This document shows positions 25,310 to 34,522 of a stretch of DNA of 64,000 nucleotides, one piece after another; the stretch's first letter is position 1; every line of letters starts with the position of its first letter. Both the position numbers and the translations under genes were made by a program. Under the pieces are notes generated by a model. That model made no database searches. It had not been told where the DNA came from and worked only from the letters and a program-made list of their open reading frames with translations. Source of the DNA: Novosphingobium sp. Rr 2-17 (GTDB taxonomy: Bacteria; Pseudomonadota; Alphaproteobacteria; Sphingomonadales; Sphingomonadaceae); contig NZ_AKFJ01000086.1 of the NCBI RefSeq assembly GCF_000272475.1, positions 1 to 64,000 on the forward strand. The letters run 5' to 3'.

Positions 25310-26482
25310 TCATGATGTAGCCAGTGTGCGCAGGGCGCTATATCTGATCCGGGAGGCATCGGCGATGCTGTCGATCGCGGAGCGCAGAGGCGGCGCGACC
25401 ACCTTTTGAAGTATCGTCGCGGCAAGGATCACGATCACTCCGGCCAGAACGAAGGCCGCACCGTCCGACATGCCCGTGTGCTCCTTCAGGGCGCCGATGA
25501 TGCTGATCCCCATCACTTGGTGGAGGAGATACAACTCGTAGGACACAGCCCCAAGGAACCCCAGCACGGGAACGCGAACGCGGGGGTTAAAGCGCGCCAA
25601 GGCAAAGATCGCCATCGCGCTCAGACCGATCAGCGCTTGTGTGAAGTAGGAGACCGCGCCGTCATAACTGATGGTTTGGAATGCGAAGGAATGAGCCCAC
25701 AGGCCGGCGGCCAGCAGAATGATTGCAGGCATGGTCCGCCGTTCGTTCATGCCGAACCATGCCGCCATGCCGATCAGGAAGAAGCCGATGTAGTGTGCCA
25801 GCAAGACCTTGTCGCCAAGGCCCGGCGCGATGCGATACGCGATCGGGGCGATCACGCCGACGCCGGCCAGCAAGAGCCAGAAACGCTCGCGCAGGGCAGC
25901 ATATCCGAGGAAGACGAAGAAATAGAACTTGGCCTCCACCGTCAGCGTCCAGAATGCGCCGTCTGTGTATTTGAAGCCTAGCTCGTTCGGCAGCAGCAGC
26001 AGCGTGGCGGCAAGGTCGCCAAGGCTCGATCGCAATTGCCATGGCCCGGCCCATAGCGGGATGAGGAACGCGACCACGGCCGCTACGGCATATGCGGGGT
26101 AGATGCGCCGGAACCGGCTGAATGCGAAGCGCCAGCCTGAACCCGCCCGCAGCACGCTCATGCTGATGACGTAGCCCGATATCATGAAGAACACCTGGAC
26201 CCCGAAGCCCCCGATCGCCCAGTCGCGGCTATAAGCGTGATCCAGATGCAGCAGGTCTCCTGCGAAATCCGGCGGGGACCAGCGGATGGTGTAGTGAAAC
26301 GCCATCACTCCCAGCACCAGCAGCCCGCGCAGAAGGTCGATCCCTTCGTTGCGCCCGGAGCGATCCGGGGGGGCGGGTAAAGGTCCATTCCGGGGCAGTC
26401 CCGTGGCTTGCGACGAGGCTCCCTCCTGTACGGTTTGGGCAAGCGGCGGTGCCGTGGCCAGATCTTTTCCGATTGGTGACAT
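25310..26482 (-). CDS. Acyltransferase family 3 membrane protein
   Basis: This roughly 390-residue OafA/YrhL-like enzyme transfers acetyl, succinyl or similar groups to extracellular sugars, here probably the exopolysaccharide. The family start is seen in NEGIDLLRGLLVLGVMAFHY with the key His, followed by GGFGVQVFFMISGYVISMS and FRRIYPAYAV, and about ten membrane helices. The first 40 residues are Pro/Ala-rich and not conserved. Two starts are possible: ATG 26521 overlaps the divergent polymerase gene, while ATG 26482 leaves a 2-base gap. I prefer 26482. It lies upstream of the RTX-GH16 gene on the same strand. Confidence 0.88.
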   Translation of the reverse strand: MSPIGKDLATAPPLAQTVQEGASSQATGLPRNGPLPAPPDRSGRNEGIDLLRGLLVLGVMAFHYTIRWSPPDFAGDLLHLDHAYSRDWAIGGFGVQVFFMISGYVISMSVLRAGSGWRFAFSRFRRIYPAYAVAAVVAFLIPLWAGPWQLRSSLGDLAATLLLLPNELGFKYTDGAFWTLTVEAKFYFFVFLGYAALRERFWLLLAGVGVIAPIAYRIAPGLGDKVLLAHYIGFFLIGMAAWFGMNERRTMPAIILLAAGLWAHSFAFQTISYDGAVSYFTQALIGLSAMAIFALARFNPRVRVPVLGFLGAVSYELYLLHQVMGISIIGALKEHTGMSDGAAFVLAGVIVILAATILQKVVAPPLRSAIDSIADASRIRYSALRTLATS

Positions 26483-26484
26483 CG

Positions 26485-27801
26485 ATGCTTCAGTCCCGCT
26501 ACCCGCATTCACTTGCTTCATCTAATCACCGCGTCGACGATACGGCTAAGGCGATATGCTCCGTTCTGGCGGCGCTGATTCTGTTCGTTCATTTCGGCAG
26601 CGCGTTCGGACCGGCGATCCCGGTGGTGTCGCTGGGGGCGGCAGTCGCGATCTTCGTCATCATGCGCGATCGGCTGGACCAGACGAGAGGCTGGGCGTGG
26701 TTGCTGGCCTTGCCGCTCTTGGCCCTGCTTTCCTCGATCTGGTCGACTTCGCCGTCGGTGACGCTGTATTACGGCGCGCAATTGCTCATCACGGTGCTGT
26801 GCGCCCTGGCGATCTGGCTTGCGAGCGACCCACGAACGTTTCTGCGGCAGTTGCTCGCAGCGGCGACGGCGATCTGCGTGGTCTCGATCGTGGGAGGACA
26901 AACCGGCCCTTCGGTTACCGGGCCGGTCCTGATCGGCGTTACCGGCAGCAAGAACAGCATGGCCGCCGCCGCCCAGATCGTGCTGCTGACCGGACTTGCC
27001 ATAGCCGTTGATTCCCGTCAGCCCCGAACGTGGCGTCTTGCCGGCGTGGCGCTGGCGCCCTTGGGGGTGTGGCTCGTTGCCACCACTCACGCCGCTACGA
27101 TCATCATCCTGTCGATTGCAGCGCCTGTGCTTTACGTGGCGATGATGGCGTTACGCGCCGCCCCTGCCAAGCTGCGCCCCTTTCTGCTCGCGGCAGTACT
27201 GGCGATGGGGCTGGGGCTTGCCCCCGTGGCGAACCAACTGGGCGATCTGTCGAAAGACTACACGTTTCAGACGTTCCACAAAGATAGCAAGCTTTCGGGC
27301 AGAACCTACCTTTGGAAAGTAGCCGAACAGAAAATCGCCGAGCGGCCTTTCCATGGATACGGCTATAAGGCGTTCTGGATGAGCGGGTCGATCGAATCGA
27401 TCGGGTTGCTGCGCTCGCAAAGCATTCGCGATCCGCGGACGTTCAGCCTGCATCAGACCTATCTTGAAATTTGGCTGGACACCGGCTTGATCGGTCTCGT
27501 CACGCTCGTTGCCACAATAGCGGCAGGGATTGCTGCTGCGCTGTGGCGCGTGGCGAAAGGCGAGGGGGGAGCGGCGGCGTTCGGCGCTGTCTTCCTGATA
27601 TTCCTGGTCGTGCGCTCCTTTGGCGAGACGTTGATCGTGTCGTTCTACCCCTATTGCACCATCGTCTACGTGTTGATCGCATTCGCACTGCTCGGCCCGG
27701 TCCGCGCTGCCTTGCCGCAGGCGCGCACGCTCCGCAGAAGGCAGTTCTATCTTCGCAACCCGCCGGACCAGCCGGGTGCTTTACTGCCGTCTGCGCTGTG
27801 A
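26485..27801 (+). CDS. O-antigen ligase / Wzy-type polysaccharide polymerase
   Basis: This roughly 438-residue polytopic membrane protein has 10-12 helices and a large periplasmic loop, similar to O-antigen ligases and ExoQ-type polymerases. Family motifs are the Asn/Ser-rich GVTGSKNSMAAAAQIVLLTGL (typical FxxKNxFA region) and the loop GRTYLWKVAEQKIAERPFHGYGYKAFW, which matches the Wzy_C GRxxxW-xxxx-xHP-xxG-xGxGxxF pattern. The chosen ATG 26485 has GGTGA 5 bases upstream. It runs divergently from the acyltransferase, and a second acyltransferase follows 86 bases later on the same strand. It probably polymerises or attaches the polysaccharide repeat unit. Confidence 0.85.
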   Translation: MLQSRYPHSLASSNHRVDDTAKAICSVLAALILFVHFGSAFGPAIPVVSLGAAVAIFVIMRDRLDQTRGWAWLLALPLLALLSSIWSTSPSVTLYYGAQLLITVLCALAIWLASDPRTFLRQLLAAATAICVVSIVGGQTGPSVTGPVLIGVTGSKNSMAAAAQIVLLTGLAIAVDSRQPRTWRLAGVALAPLGVWLVATTHAATIIILSIAAPVLYVAMMALRAAPAKLRPFLLAAVLAMGLGLAPVANQLGDLSKDYTFQTFHKDSKLSGRTYLWKVAEQKIAERPFHGYGYKAFWMSGSIESIGLLRSQSIRDPRTFSLHQTYLEIWLDTGLIGLVTLVATIAAGIAAALWRVAKGEGGAAAFGAVFLIFLVVRSFGETLIVSFYPYCTIVYVLIAFALLGPVRAALPQARTLRRRQFYLRNPPDQPGALLPSAL

Positions 27802-27887
27802 TTGCTCCGTTTGCGACCCGCTCTTGGTTGCGTTTGCCGCTCCATTCCCGACTTTGTTGCACTGCATCAAAAGGTGTTTAGTCGCGT

Positions 27888-29003
27888 ATGCACCATCCTG
27901 AACGCCTGAATGGAAGTATCGAGATGGGTTTTATCGCCAACATCCAGGTTCTGCGCGCGGTGGCGGCACTGGCGGTGGTCGTGTTTCATGCGCGGAACCT
28001 GACGCCGATCGGAAGCTGGGTGTCCTTCGATTTCGGCAACGCGGGCGTCGATATCTTTTTCGTGATGAGCGGCTTCATCATTGCCCATGTCACGAACAGA
28101 TCGACGCCCCTCACCGTGCGTTCTTTCCTCGTCCGGCGCGCTGTGCGGGTCGTGCCGCTCTATTGGCTGCTGACGCTGTGCGTATTCACAGGGGGGCTGA
28201 TCGCACCGGGTCTTGCGGGAACTGGCGGCGTGCCGGTCTTCGCAGACCTCATCCGCTCGCTGGCGTTCGTTCCTTACTGGAACCAGGCGGGGGCGATGCT
28301 GCCGGTTCTGTTCATGGGCTGGACGCTCAATTACGAGGTTTTCTTTTATTTCGCCTTTGCCCTGGCGTTGCCGATCCGCCGTGGCCGGTTGCGGTTGCTG
28401 GCGATCAGTCTGGTGCTGGTCGCGCTGGTTCTGGCCGGTCGCCTATGGCATCCCGCCTCTGCGCCCTTGGTGACATACACCGATCCGCTGCTGATGGAAT
28501 TCGTGGCCGGAATGTGGCTATCCCAGCTCTACGCCGCGATGCCACCGCGCGCGAATCCCCGGCCCGTGTTGCTATCGGCTGTGGTTGCGTTGGCGACGGG
28601 CTTTGCCGTGATCTTGTTCAAGGACGATCTGTGGCCCCACGCCCCCCGTATCCTCGCGTGGGGCGCGCCGGCGGTTCTGATCGTGGGCACCGCTCTTGCC
28701 CTGGATCGGTTGGGCCTGAAGCTGTCGAGCCAACCGCTCATGCTGCTGGGCGATGCCAGCTATTCGCTCTACCTCACCCATCCCCTGGTCATCAAGGCGG
28801 TCACGCTGGTCTACCGCCGGCTGGATATCGCCTCCAGCGGCGTGCATCTGGTCATGATGCTTGCAGCCTGCGCGCTTTGCATCATTGTGGCCGTGCTGGT
28901 GCACCTTTTTATTGAGCGCCCGCTGATGAATGCTCTGCGCCGGTTGCTGCTGCCCCAGCCGGCTCCCAGCAAGAAGTTGCCGCTGGCCACGCTTAGCCGA
29001 TAA
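27888..29003 (+). CDS. Acyltransferase family 3 membrane protein
   Basis: This 371-residue protein is the second OafA-like acyltransferase in this cluster. The start of the domain is IQVLRAVAALAVVVFHARNL with the catalytic His, then GNAGVDIFFVMSGFIIAHV and FLVRRAVRVVPLYWLL. It ends with LYLTHPLVIKAV and VLVHLFIERPL, both typical of the family. ATG 27888 is used; ATG 27924 (MGFIANIQ) is an equally good start with GGAAG upstream. The two acyltransferases may add different non-sugar groups, as succinyl and acetyl decorate succinoglycan. Confidence 0.9.
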   Translation: MHHPERLNGSIEMGFIANIQVLRAVAALAVVVFHARNLTPIGSWVSFDFGNAGVDIFFVMSGFIIAHVTNRSTPLTVRSFLVRRAVRVVPLYWLLTLCVFTGGLIAPGLAGTGGVPVFADLIRSLAFVPYWNQAGAMLPVLFMGWTLNYEVFFYFAFALALPIRRGRLRLLAISLVLVALVLAGRLWHPASAPLVTYTDPLLMEFVAGMWLSQLYAAMPPRANPRPVLLSAVVALATGFAVILFKDDLWPHAPRILAWGAPAVLIVGTALALDRLGLKLSSQPLMLLGDASYSLYLTHPLVIKAVTLVYRRLDIASSGVHLVMMLAACALCIIVAVLVHLFIERPLMNALRRLLLPQPAPSKKLPLATLSR

Positions 29004-29030
29004 GCCCGCGACGACGAAGTGAGGCGTAGA

Positions 29031-29354
29031 TCAGCGGATATCTAGCGAGGCGATGCGTCCTTCCACCAATGCAAATTTGTGATCGAGCATGATGGGGCTG
29101 TTGGGGAAAGCTCCAGATATTTCGGCGCTAACGACGAGCGCGTCACCACGATCTTGCAGTCCAAGCGGCCGCGCGACAAACGGCGTCTTGGCATGGGTGT
29201 CAACGCGCCAAGCCCTGATCTCTTCGAGCCCGTTGTAATCATGCGCCTCGTCGTGAACGTGGGCATCGGCCGTAAAGATCGTGCTCAGCGTCTGTGTATC
29301 GGCATCGGGTGCTGCATCGAAATAGGCAGCAACGGCAGGTGGAAGGTCGAGCAC
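29031..29354 (-). CDS. SnoaL-like (NTF2-fold) protein
   Basis: This 107-residue single-domain protein has the pattern PPAVAAYFDAAPDADTQTLSTIFTADAHVHDEAHDYNGLEEIRAW, usual for SnoaL-type proteins with an NTF2 fold. Such proteins serve as small isomerases, hydrolases or binding proteins; the substrate here is unknown. It is divergent to an HxlR regulator 68 bases away, an arrangement in which the regulator often controls the enzyme. Confidence 0.88.
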   Translation of the reverse strand: MLDLPPAVAAYFDAAPDADTQTLSTIFTADAHVHDEAHDYNGLEEIRAWRVDTHAKTPFVARPLGLQDRGDALVVSAEISGAFPNSPIMLDHKFALVEGRIASLDIR

Positions 29355-29422
29355 GGCTGAATCTCCTGGGTCGCGGCGCAGCGTGCGTTGCGATAGTACA
29401 GAGATCGGCGTAGCTAACGATT

Positions 29423-29785
29423 ATGGCAAGAACGCACGAAAAAGTGGGGTACTTACCCGAAGGTAAGCTGCCAGAGCATACGCCGATGTCTGCCGCAAAA
29501 GGCGTTGAAGACGCCATCCGCATGCTTGAGGGGCGGTGGAAGCTGGTAATCCTGTTTCACTTGTTCGGCGGCACGCTACTACGCTTTTCCGATCTCGAAC
29601 GCGCGATCCCGGCCATTTCGCAGAAGATGCTGATCCAACAACTACGCCAGATGGAAGTCGACGGCATCGTCACCCGCACTGTCCACCACCAAGTGCCGCC
29701 CAAGGTCGAATATGGCCTTACAGACTGGGGCCAGTCGCTCTGCCCGGCACTGGACGCGCTGCTGAAATGGGCTGAGCGGCGTTGA
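29423..29785 (+). CDS. HxlR-family transcriptional regulator
   Basis: This 120-residue winged-helix DNA-binding protein shows the HxlR core: EDAIRMLEGRWKLVILFHLFGG, RFSDLERAIPAISQKMLIQQLRQMEVDGIV, then VPPKVEYGLTDWGQSLCPALDALLKWA. Most HxlR proteins have a Cys-Pro near the N-terminus that senses electrophiles; here that position lacks Cys (GVEDAIRML), so redox sensing there is unlikely. It faces the SnoaL gene and probably controls it and itself. Confidence 0.93.
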   Translation: MARTHEKVGYLPEGKLPEHTPMSAAKGVEDAIRMLEGRWKLVILFHLFGGTLLRFSDLERAIPAISQKMLIQQLRQMEVDGIVTRTVHHQVPPKVEYGLTDWGQSLCPALDALLKWAERR

Positions 29786-30076
29786 ATGGCTGGGTCTTAG
29801 GAACCACGAAGCAACCGACTGAGGCCCGGCGATAGGCCGCTGCGGGTCATCGGTCCTGGTCTCAAAACTGGCGCTCCGTTTTCCGGGTGGCCGTCGCGTG
29901 CCGGCAATGGTGGATAGGCGACGTTGGGACAAGGGGCAGGAATGATGAGGATGGGCCGATTGGGGGCTGTCAGGCTTGGAGCTATGGATGGCGACTTGCT
30001 GCCGTTCCCTGAAAATTCAATCGTATGCTGAAAGCGGCCTAAAGGCACCTTGTGAGACGGGGAAATTCTAGCTTTA

Positions 30077-30370
30077 ATGAAGGTCATGGGCAGTGTTCGT
30101 AAACCTTTCGTAATCCGTTTAATGCTGGAACTGGCGATCATCCCAATCGGGCTTGTATCGCTTTTCGCGCTGTTCGTCGGGCTGACCTTTGGGTTCAATC
30201 TCTGGCGTTTGGATATGCCGTTGGTCACGGTCGGGTGGCTAGCGGTAGTCCTTGCCCCAGTTTGGTTTTACGCGTTGCTGAAATGGTCCGAGAATTCGAG
30301 CGGGCGAACAGTGGCCGTTGCATTGCTGGTGGCTCTGCCTGCGATCTGCCTAGCTTGCCAGGTTTTCTGA
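30077..30370 (+). CDS. Hypothetical small membrane protein
   Basis: This 97-residue frame is strongly hydrophobic with three likely helices (LAIIPIGLVSLFALFVGLTF, PLVTVGWLAVVLAPVWFYAL and TVAVALLVALPAICLAC). The antisense frame at 29797-30228 looks like its shadow. No family is recognised and the ribosome site is weak, so the call rests on composition. It lies alone after the HxlR gene, followed by repeat-like sequence that includes ACCGGCGG / CCGCCGGT at 30493-30521. Confidence 0.5.
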   Translation: MKVMGSVRKPFVIRLMLELAIIPIGLVSLFALFVGLTFGFNLWRLDMPLVTVGWLAVVLAPVWFYALLKWSENSSGRTVAVALLVALPAICLACQVF

Positions 30371-30630
30371 CTCGACGAATGGAAGCGTTCCGGACACTTT
30401 GGCCGTTAGCGTCCCCGGCGCTGTTCGCTAGTTCCCGTCGCCGGTCGACCCGCCGCCTTTCGGAGGTTGGCCGATTGCGGAATGTCCGGCTTACCGGCGG
30501 GTAAGAGGCGATAGCCGCCGGTCCTCTTTAGGGCAGTCGACAAGATCGTGGGCGGAAATAGCTGCCTGTCGCCCATCGACCATTTTTTGCCGTTTGAAGT
30601 GAGTGTAACGCTGCCGAAAAGCAGGCACGT

Positions 30631-31491
30631 TCAGCTCCTCGTCAATATGCTCTCCAAAAGGACGACCAGCGCATTTCCCATATCCTTCGGAGATTCGACG
30701 TAGCTTGATTGGGGATAAAAATCATGTGGTCGAAAACCAATCCCTAATGATGCGATGGATATTTGAGAGTCTGATATAATATGGCCAACTACATCATGCA
30801 GATGATCGGCTAGATACGTCGGCCCGTTTTCTAAGAGCGTAGAGTCATCCACTGGCGCTCCGTCAGAGAGGACGATCAATATCTTACGATTTGCTGGATG
30901 GTCGATGAGGCGGCTGGCTGCCCACTGGATTGCTTCACCGTCAATATTTTCCTTCGTCAGATCATGGCGAAGCATTTGCCTGTAAACCCATCCGCCTGTA
31001 CTGGCACGGTTGTCAGTGGCACTGCGATATATGATGTGCAACAGGTCATTCAAACGCCCTGGGTTGCGAGGCCGAAATCGCCATTTCCACCGTTTGCGGG
31101 AGCGACCGCCCTTCCAACGCGAAGTGGTAAATCCCAGCACTTCGCACGAAACACCAAGGGTAAGCAGGAACTCTTGAACGATGTCTGCGGTCGCAGCCGA
31201 AAATAGCATTTTCTGGCCTCTCATCGATCCTGACTGATCGAATAAGAGCGTGACCACTGTGCCGGTAAGTTGATCTTTGCTCAACTGGCTTCTGATACGG
31301 GCATCGGCGTCGGCGGCCATTAGATGAAGCTGTGTTCTCCAAGCAAGGAGACCCGTCTGAACCACGTCCCAAGCATCAGCCACGGCCTTGGCATTCGCGG
31401 TCGTTAATGGACCAAGAACCTGATCAAGATGATCGGCATCGATCTCAATATCGAACTTGGTCGTGTAAGGTCGATAGACGGGAACAGGCAT
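30631..31491 (-). CDS. CobT-like von Willebrand factor A protein, stand-alone
   Basis: This 286-residue protein matches the C-terminal VWA half of cobaltochelatase subunit CobT. It has PVYRPYTTKFD, then the MIDAS motif TLLFDQSGSMRG (D85, S87, S89), LGFTTSRWKGG, NPGRLNDLLHIIYRSA, ENIDGEAIQWA and VLSDGAPVDDSTL, all in CobT order. The acidic and N-terminal helical part of CobT (over 300 residues) is missing, and no CobS or CobN is near. CobT normally works with the AAA protein CobS to insert cobalt into hydrogenobyrinate a,c-diamide. Here a different metal-chelatase or AAA-linked role is likely. Base composition is lower in GC than the neighbours, so transfer is possible. Confidence 0.85.
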   Translation of the reverse strand: MPVPVYRPYTTKFDIEIDADHLDQVLGPLTTANAKAVADAWDVVQTGLLAWRTQLHLMAADADARIRSQLSKDQLTGTVVTLLFDQSGSMRGQKMLFSAATADIVQEFLLTLGVSCEVLGFTTSRWKGGRSRKRWKWRFRPRNPGRLNDLLHIIYRSATDNRASTGGWVYRQMLRHDLTKENIDGEAIQWAASRLIDHPANRKILIVLSDGAPVDDSTLLENGPTYLADHLHDVVGHIISDSQISIASLGIGFRPHDFYPQSSYVESPKDMGNALVVLLESILTRS

Positions 31492-31706
31492 AGCAGCAGG
31501 TCTAACGTGGATCAGGTCGCGTCGCCAGTAACCTCACGTCTGTTTTACAGGAGGTGCGGCCCAAAACAGGTCAGTCCGCCATCCACCCGTCAGCGCAGTT
31601 TTCGCGTTCGATTTCATGCGGATATAGAGCGGACTGGCAGCACCGGCGCGACTCGCCACGCCTTTGACCCGGCCAAATCGCCGGGATGGTGGGGAGCGGA
31701 CCTAAC

Positions 31707-31991
31707 CTACCATCCTAATTCTTGGTCAGACGGTGATTGACCATAGTGGATGCGCGGCAAGTTCGACCAGTCGGTGACCGCCAAAGCGTCGTACGCTAAT
31801 TCTATGGATGACTCCACGAATTGGTCCTTTGGCATACGGGCAGCGCGGCCGCGAGAGATCACATCGCCCCAATGCTGAGCATCTTTGGCGCTATCCGCCT
31901 CAATGGCGATACAAGCCACCCATTCTCGATTTTGATCCGTGGGATCGGCAGAGAAATCATTAAACCACGCAGAGTAAAGGAACTCGGTCAT
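31707..31991 (-). CDS. Hypothetical protein
   Basis: This 94-residue soluble protein is rich in Asp and Ser (FNDFSADPTDQNREWVACIAIEADSAKDAQHWGDVISRG). The composition is protein-like, with a predicted mixed alpha/beta fold. I do not recognise a family. It lies 216 bases upstream of the CobT-like gene on the same strand and may belong to the same accessory insert. The ribosome site is weak and close to the ATG. Confidence 0.55.
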   Translation of the reverse strand: MTEFLYSAWFNDFSADPTDQNREWVACIAIEADSAKDAQHWGDVISRGRAARMPKDQFVESSIELAYDALAVTDWSNLPRIHYGQSPSDQELGW

Positions 31992-32577
31992 TGCCTATTT
32001 GAACACGCTGACTGAATGTCCGCAATGGCGTCGACGGCCGACCGACGGCTTTTTATAGTCGAGTGGTCAGCGTAAATCTGAACGAATGGCTGTTTCCGGG
32101 AACCGTAAATGGGCGTAGGCGGAAGTCCAGATTGGTCGCGCTAGACGCGAGTTGCTTCTCTTGATCAGTTGGACCAATAGCCATACGATGGTTGCGCTCA
32201 ACGTGGGCTAAGACCGTAGCTGGGTCCTTCCACCTCCCCTTACGCCACGGATAGATTGGCGTGGATGAGGTTCCTCACGCCAGTGTGTGTGGCAGGGCGA
32301 CAGGGCGCCTGATATTGCCCGCCACTTGACCCGTGAGGACGGCTTTGGCTCGCGTGCCACGTTGCCTGTTCCCTGACATTCGAGGACGTAAGCCGGGCGA
32401 GGATGGTTGATGACTGTCTTTCGCCGGTCTGCGCACCAGCGTTTCTTCGCCGTTCATTCAGGCCGCCATCATGCGCTGAGCCTGAGGACCGTTTGCCGCT
32501 TTCATCATCACTTGGTCTGGGTGCTCGCCGTTTCAGATGGCTACCCCCGCCATTGGGTGACCCATTTCCCGCCGTAG
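31992..32577. other. Gene-free stretch with hairpins upstream of the tolC end
   Basis: About 590 bases have no convincing gene. Near 32013-32045 is a short sequence (GAATGTCCGCAATGGC) resembling repeat remnants seen elsewhere in the window. Around 32258-32281 is a hairpin, GGCGTG-gatGAGGttCCTC-CACGCC type. The 60- and 92-codon frames here are Arg/Pro/Ser-rich without domain signs. It may hold a structured RNA or relics of a mobile element, but I cannot assign one. Confidence 0.35.
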
Positions 32578-34341
32578 TCAGCGCTGCTCCGATGGCGCGG
32601 GGGGCAGGGGCATGGCGGCTTCCAACGCCTGGCGTGTCCCGGCGTCCCTTATCGGACGATTGGATGTCATGTTGCCGCTGAGCAGGCCGTCCAGGGCTGA
32701 CAGGGCAGGCGTCAGCAACGGGATGTCTCCGGCATGGCGGACGCGGTCGAAGTGGGCGTCGGCATCGTAGCGTCGCAGATCCGTCACGAGCCGTGGGCCT
32801 TCCAGCAGTCCTGCCGCCGCCAGCAGATTGGCACGAGCGACATATTCGTCGGCGACGATGCTGGTATAGCTGTTGCGTAAGTTGAGTAGATCACGGGCAA
32901 GGTCCAGGACGTCTTGCGTGCTAAGGTCGCCGGCCTTTTGCTGGATCAACGCGCCTTGGTAGGCGCGCTCTGCCGCATCGATCGCAGTGCGGTAATTGGC
33001 CAAGGCCAGCCTGAGCGAGGCGAGATCGTCCCATGCCGCGCCCACTGACTCCCGCGTTTGGCGGTAGGCGCTGTCGATCAGGCGTGTGTCACTATCGTTG
33101 CTTGCTTTGGCTTCTTCCACGCGGGCATGGCGAAGGCCGCTATCGAACAACGTCTGGGTGACGACAACTTGCCCGACGATGCTGGTCGAGCGAAGCTGGT
33201 CGTTGAACGGAGACAACGAGTCATAAGCCAGCGAGCCTTGTGCATCCACGCGCGGCCCATATTCGGCCCGCCGTGCCTCCACTTGCGCGCGGGAAACCCG
33301 CTCACGCGCGAAGGCGGCGCGGATCACGCCGCTGTTCGTGTCCGCATAGGAGTAGGCGCCTTCCAGCGATAGAAAATCGATCGTCAGTAGATCCGGCGGC
33401 GCAAGTTCCCCGGGGGCAGCGCCGACGTACTGGAGAAACTGCTTCTGAGAGACGCCGAGCTGGCCTTCCGCTTGCAGCAGTTGCGCGCGGCCCTGTTCGA
33501 CGCGGGTACGCGTTTGGTCCAGGTCCGTCATGGTGATATCGCGTACGCTGAAACGGGTCTTGTTCTCTTCCAACTGCTGTTCGAGGAGAATGAGGTTTTC
33601 ACGCGCGATGGCGACGGCCTGCGCATCGCGCCGCACCCCAACATAGACCGACACGACATTACCCATGATCTGCGCTTCGGTGACGCGCAGCGATTCACGC
33701 TGATATTCCGATGTCGCCATGGCTCCCGCTTGCGAAGCGGCATAGCGACCGGCGCCCCAGATCGGTTGCGAAAGGACCAGGTCTGCGCTGCTCGCCCATC
33801 CCTTGGCGCCCAGGAACGGGCCCGCCGTGGTCTGTTCGCGAACCCGCGTGAAGGCGTAAGTGCCGGACGCGGTCAGGGTAGGGCCCAGCGAGGATCGCGC
33901 TTGTGCGTAACCGAAGTCAGTCGATCGCGCTTGCGCCCGCGCTGAAAGCAGCGCCGGATTGGTCGTATAGGCAAGGGCGATCGCTTGCGTGAGCGTACCG
34001 ACCGATGCGCTGGCGGCCGGCGCTTGCGTCGATTGCGCTTCGCCCACCGTCAAGCTGCGCGCCGCTGTCGTCGCTTGAACGGTGGGCAGCCGACTTTCGA
34101 CATTGTCCATCTCGTCGCTGGGTTGCGCCCCGCGAGCCGCAGGCGAACCCGGATTGCTTCCTAAGGTTGTTACCGAGGATTGCGCTTGGGAGGCGTCCAG
34201 CGCTTCGCGAATGGCGGCGGGCCGGTGGTCGGATGCTGTTGTGTCCACGACGGGACGCGCGTCTTGAGCCAAAATCGGCGTGGCGATGACGAAGGGGAGC
34301 CAGCCGGCAGTCAGCGCCGATCGCAACGAGATGGTTTTCAA
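32578..34341 (-). CDS. TolC-family outer-membrane efflux/export protein
   Basis: This roughly 587-residue outer-membrane channel serves type I secretion or efflux. The signal peptide SLRSALTAGWLPFVIATPILAQ precedes a 90-residue Ala/Ser/Thr linker. The TolC repeats follow: TLTQAIALAYTTNPALLSARAQARSTD, then LVLSQPIWGAG, and in the second half GQVVVTQTLFDSGLRHARVEEAK and AAWDDLASLRLALANYRTAIDAAERAY. The frame is open to 34542. I choose TTG 34341 because AAGGGG stands 9 bases before it and the signal peptide then begins at once; ATG 34389 is the alternative. It may export the RTX-GH16 enzyme, since no other T1SS part is visible; that link is a guess. Confidence 0.9.
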   Translation of the reverse strand: MKTISLRSALTAGWLPFVIATPILAQDARPVVDTTASDHRPAAIREALDASQAQSSVTTLGSNPGSPAARGAQPSDEMDNVESRLPTVQATTAARSLTVGEAQSTQAPAASASVGTLTQAIALAYTTNPALLSARAQARSTDFGYAQARSSLGPTLTASGTYAFTRVREQTTAGPFLGAKGWASSADLVLSQPIWGAGRYAASQAGAMATSEYQRESLRVTEAQIMGNVVSVYVGVRRDAQAVAIARENLILLEQQLEENKTRFSVRDITMTDLDQTRTRVEQGRAQLLQAEGQLGVSQKQFLQYVGAAPGELAPPDLLTIDFLSLEGAYSYADTNSGVIRAAFARERVSRAQVEARRAEYGPRVDAQGSLAYDSLSPFNDQLRSTSIVGQVVVTQTLFDSGLRHARVEEAKASNDSDTRLIDSAYRQTRESVGAAWDDLASLRLALANYRTAIDAAERAYQGALIQQKAGDLSTQDVLDLARDLLNLRNSYTSIVADEYVARANLLAAAGLLEGPRLVTDLRRYDADAHFDRVRHAGDIPLLTPALSALDGLLSGNMTSNRPIRDAGTRQALEAAMPLPPAPSEQR

Positions 34342-34522
34342 TTGCCGTGTCCCCTTGGCCGACGATGCGTAAAACGCAGCCGGAAACATGTTTTGGATCG
34401 CTGTAAATTCGCAACGGACCCCGCGAACCTTTGCGTGCCCGAATGATACGGCCCGCGCGGTTTGGGACGAACCGCAGACGCGTTCAAATCCGATCAATCG
34501 GCGTGGACGGCTTAGGAAAAAA

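Noticed and set aside
29797..30228. 143-codon minus-strand frame opposite the small membrane protein
   Set aside because: Pro/Ser/Arg-rich composition; the plus frame at 30077 encodes plausible membrane helices instead.
32275..32457. 60-codon minus frame in the gene-poor stretch
   Set aside because: Arg/Pro-rich, with no ribosome site and no recognised family; kept only as part of the unexplained stretch.
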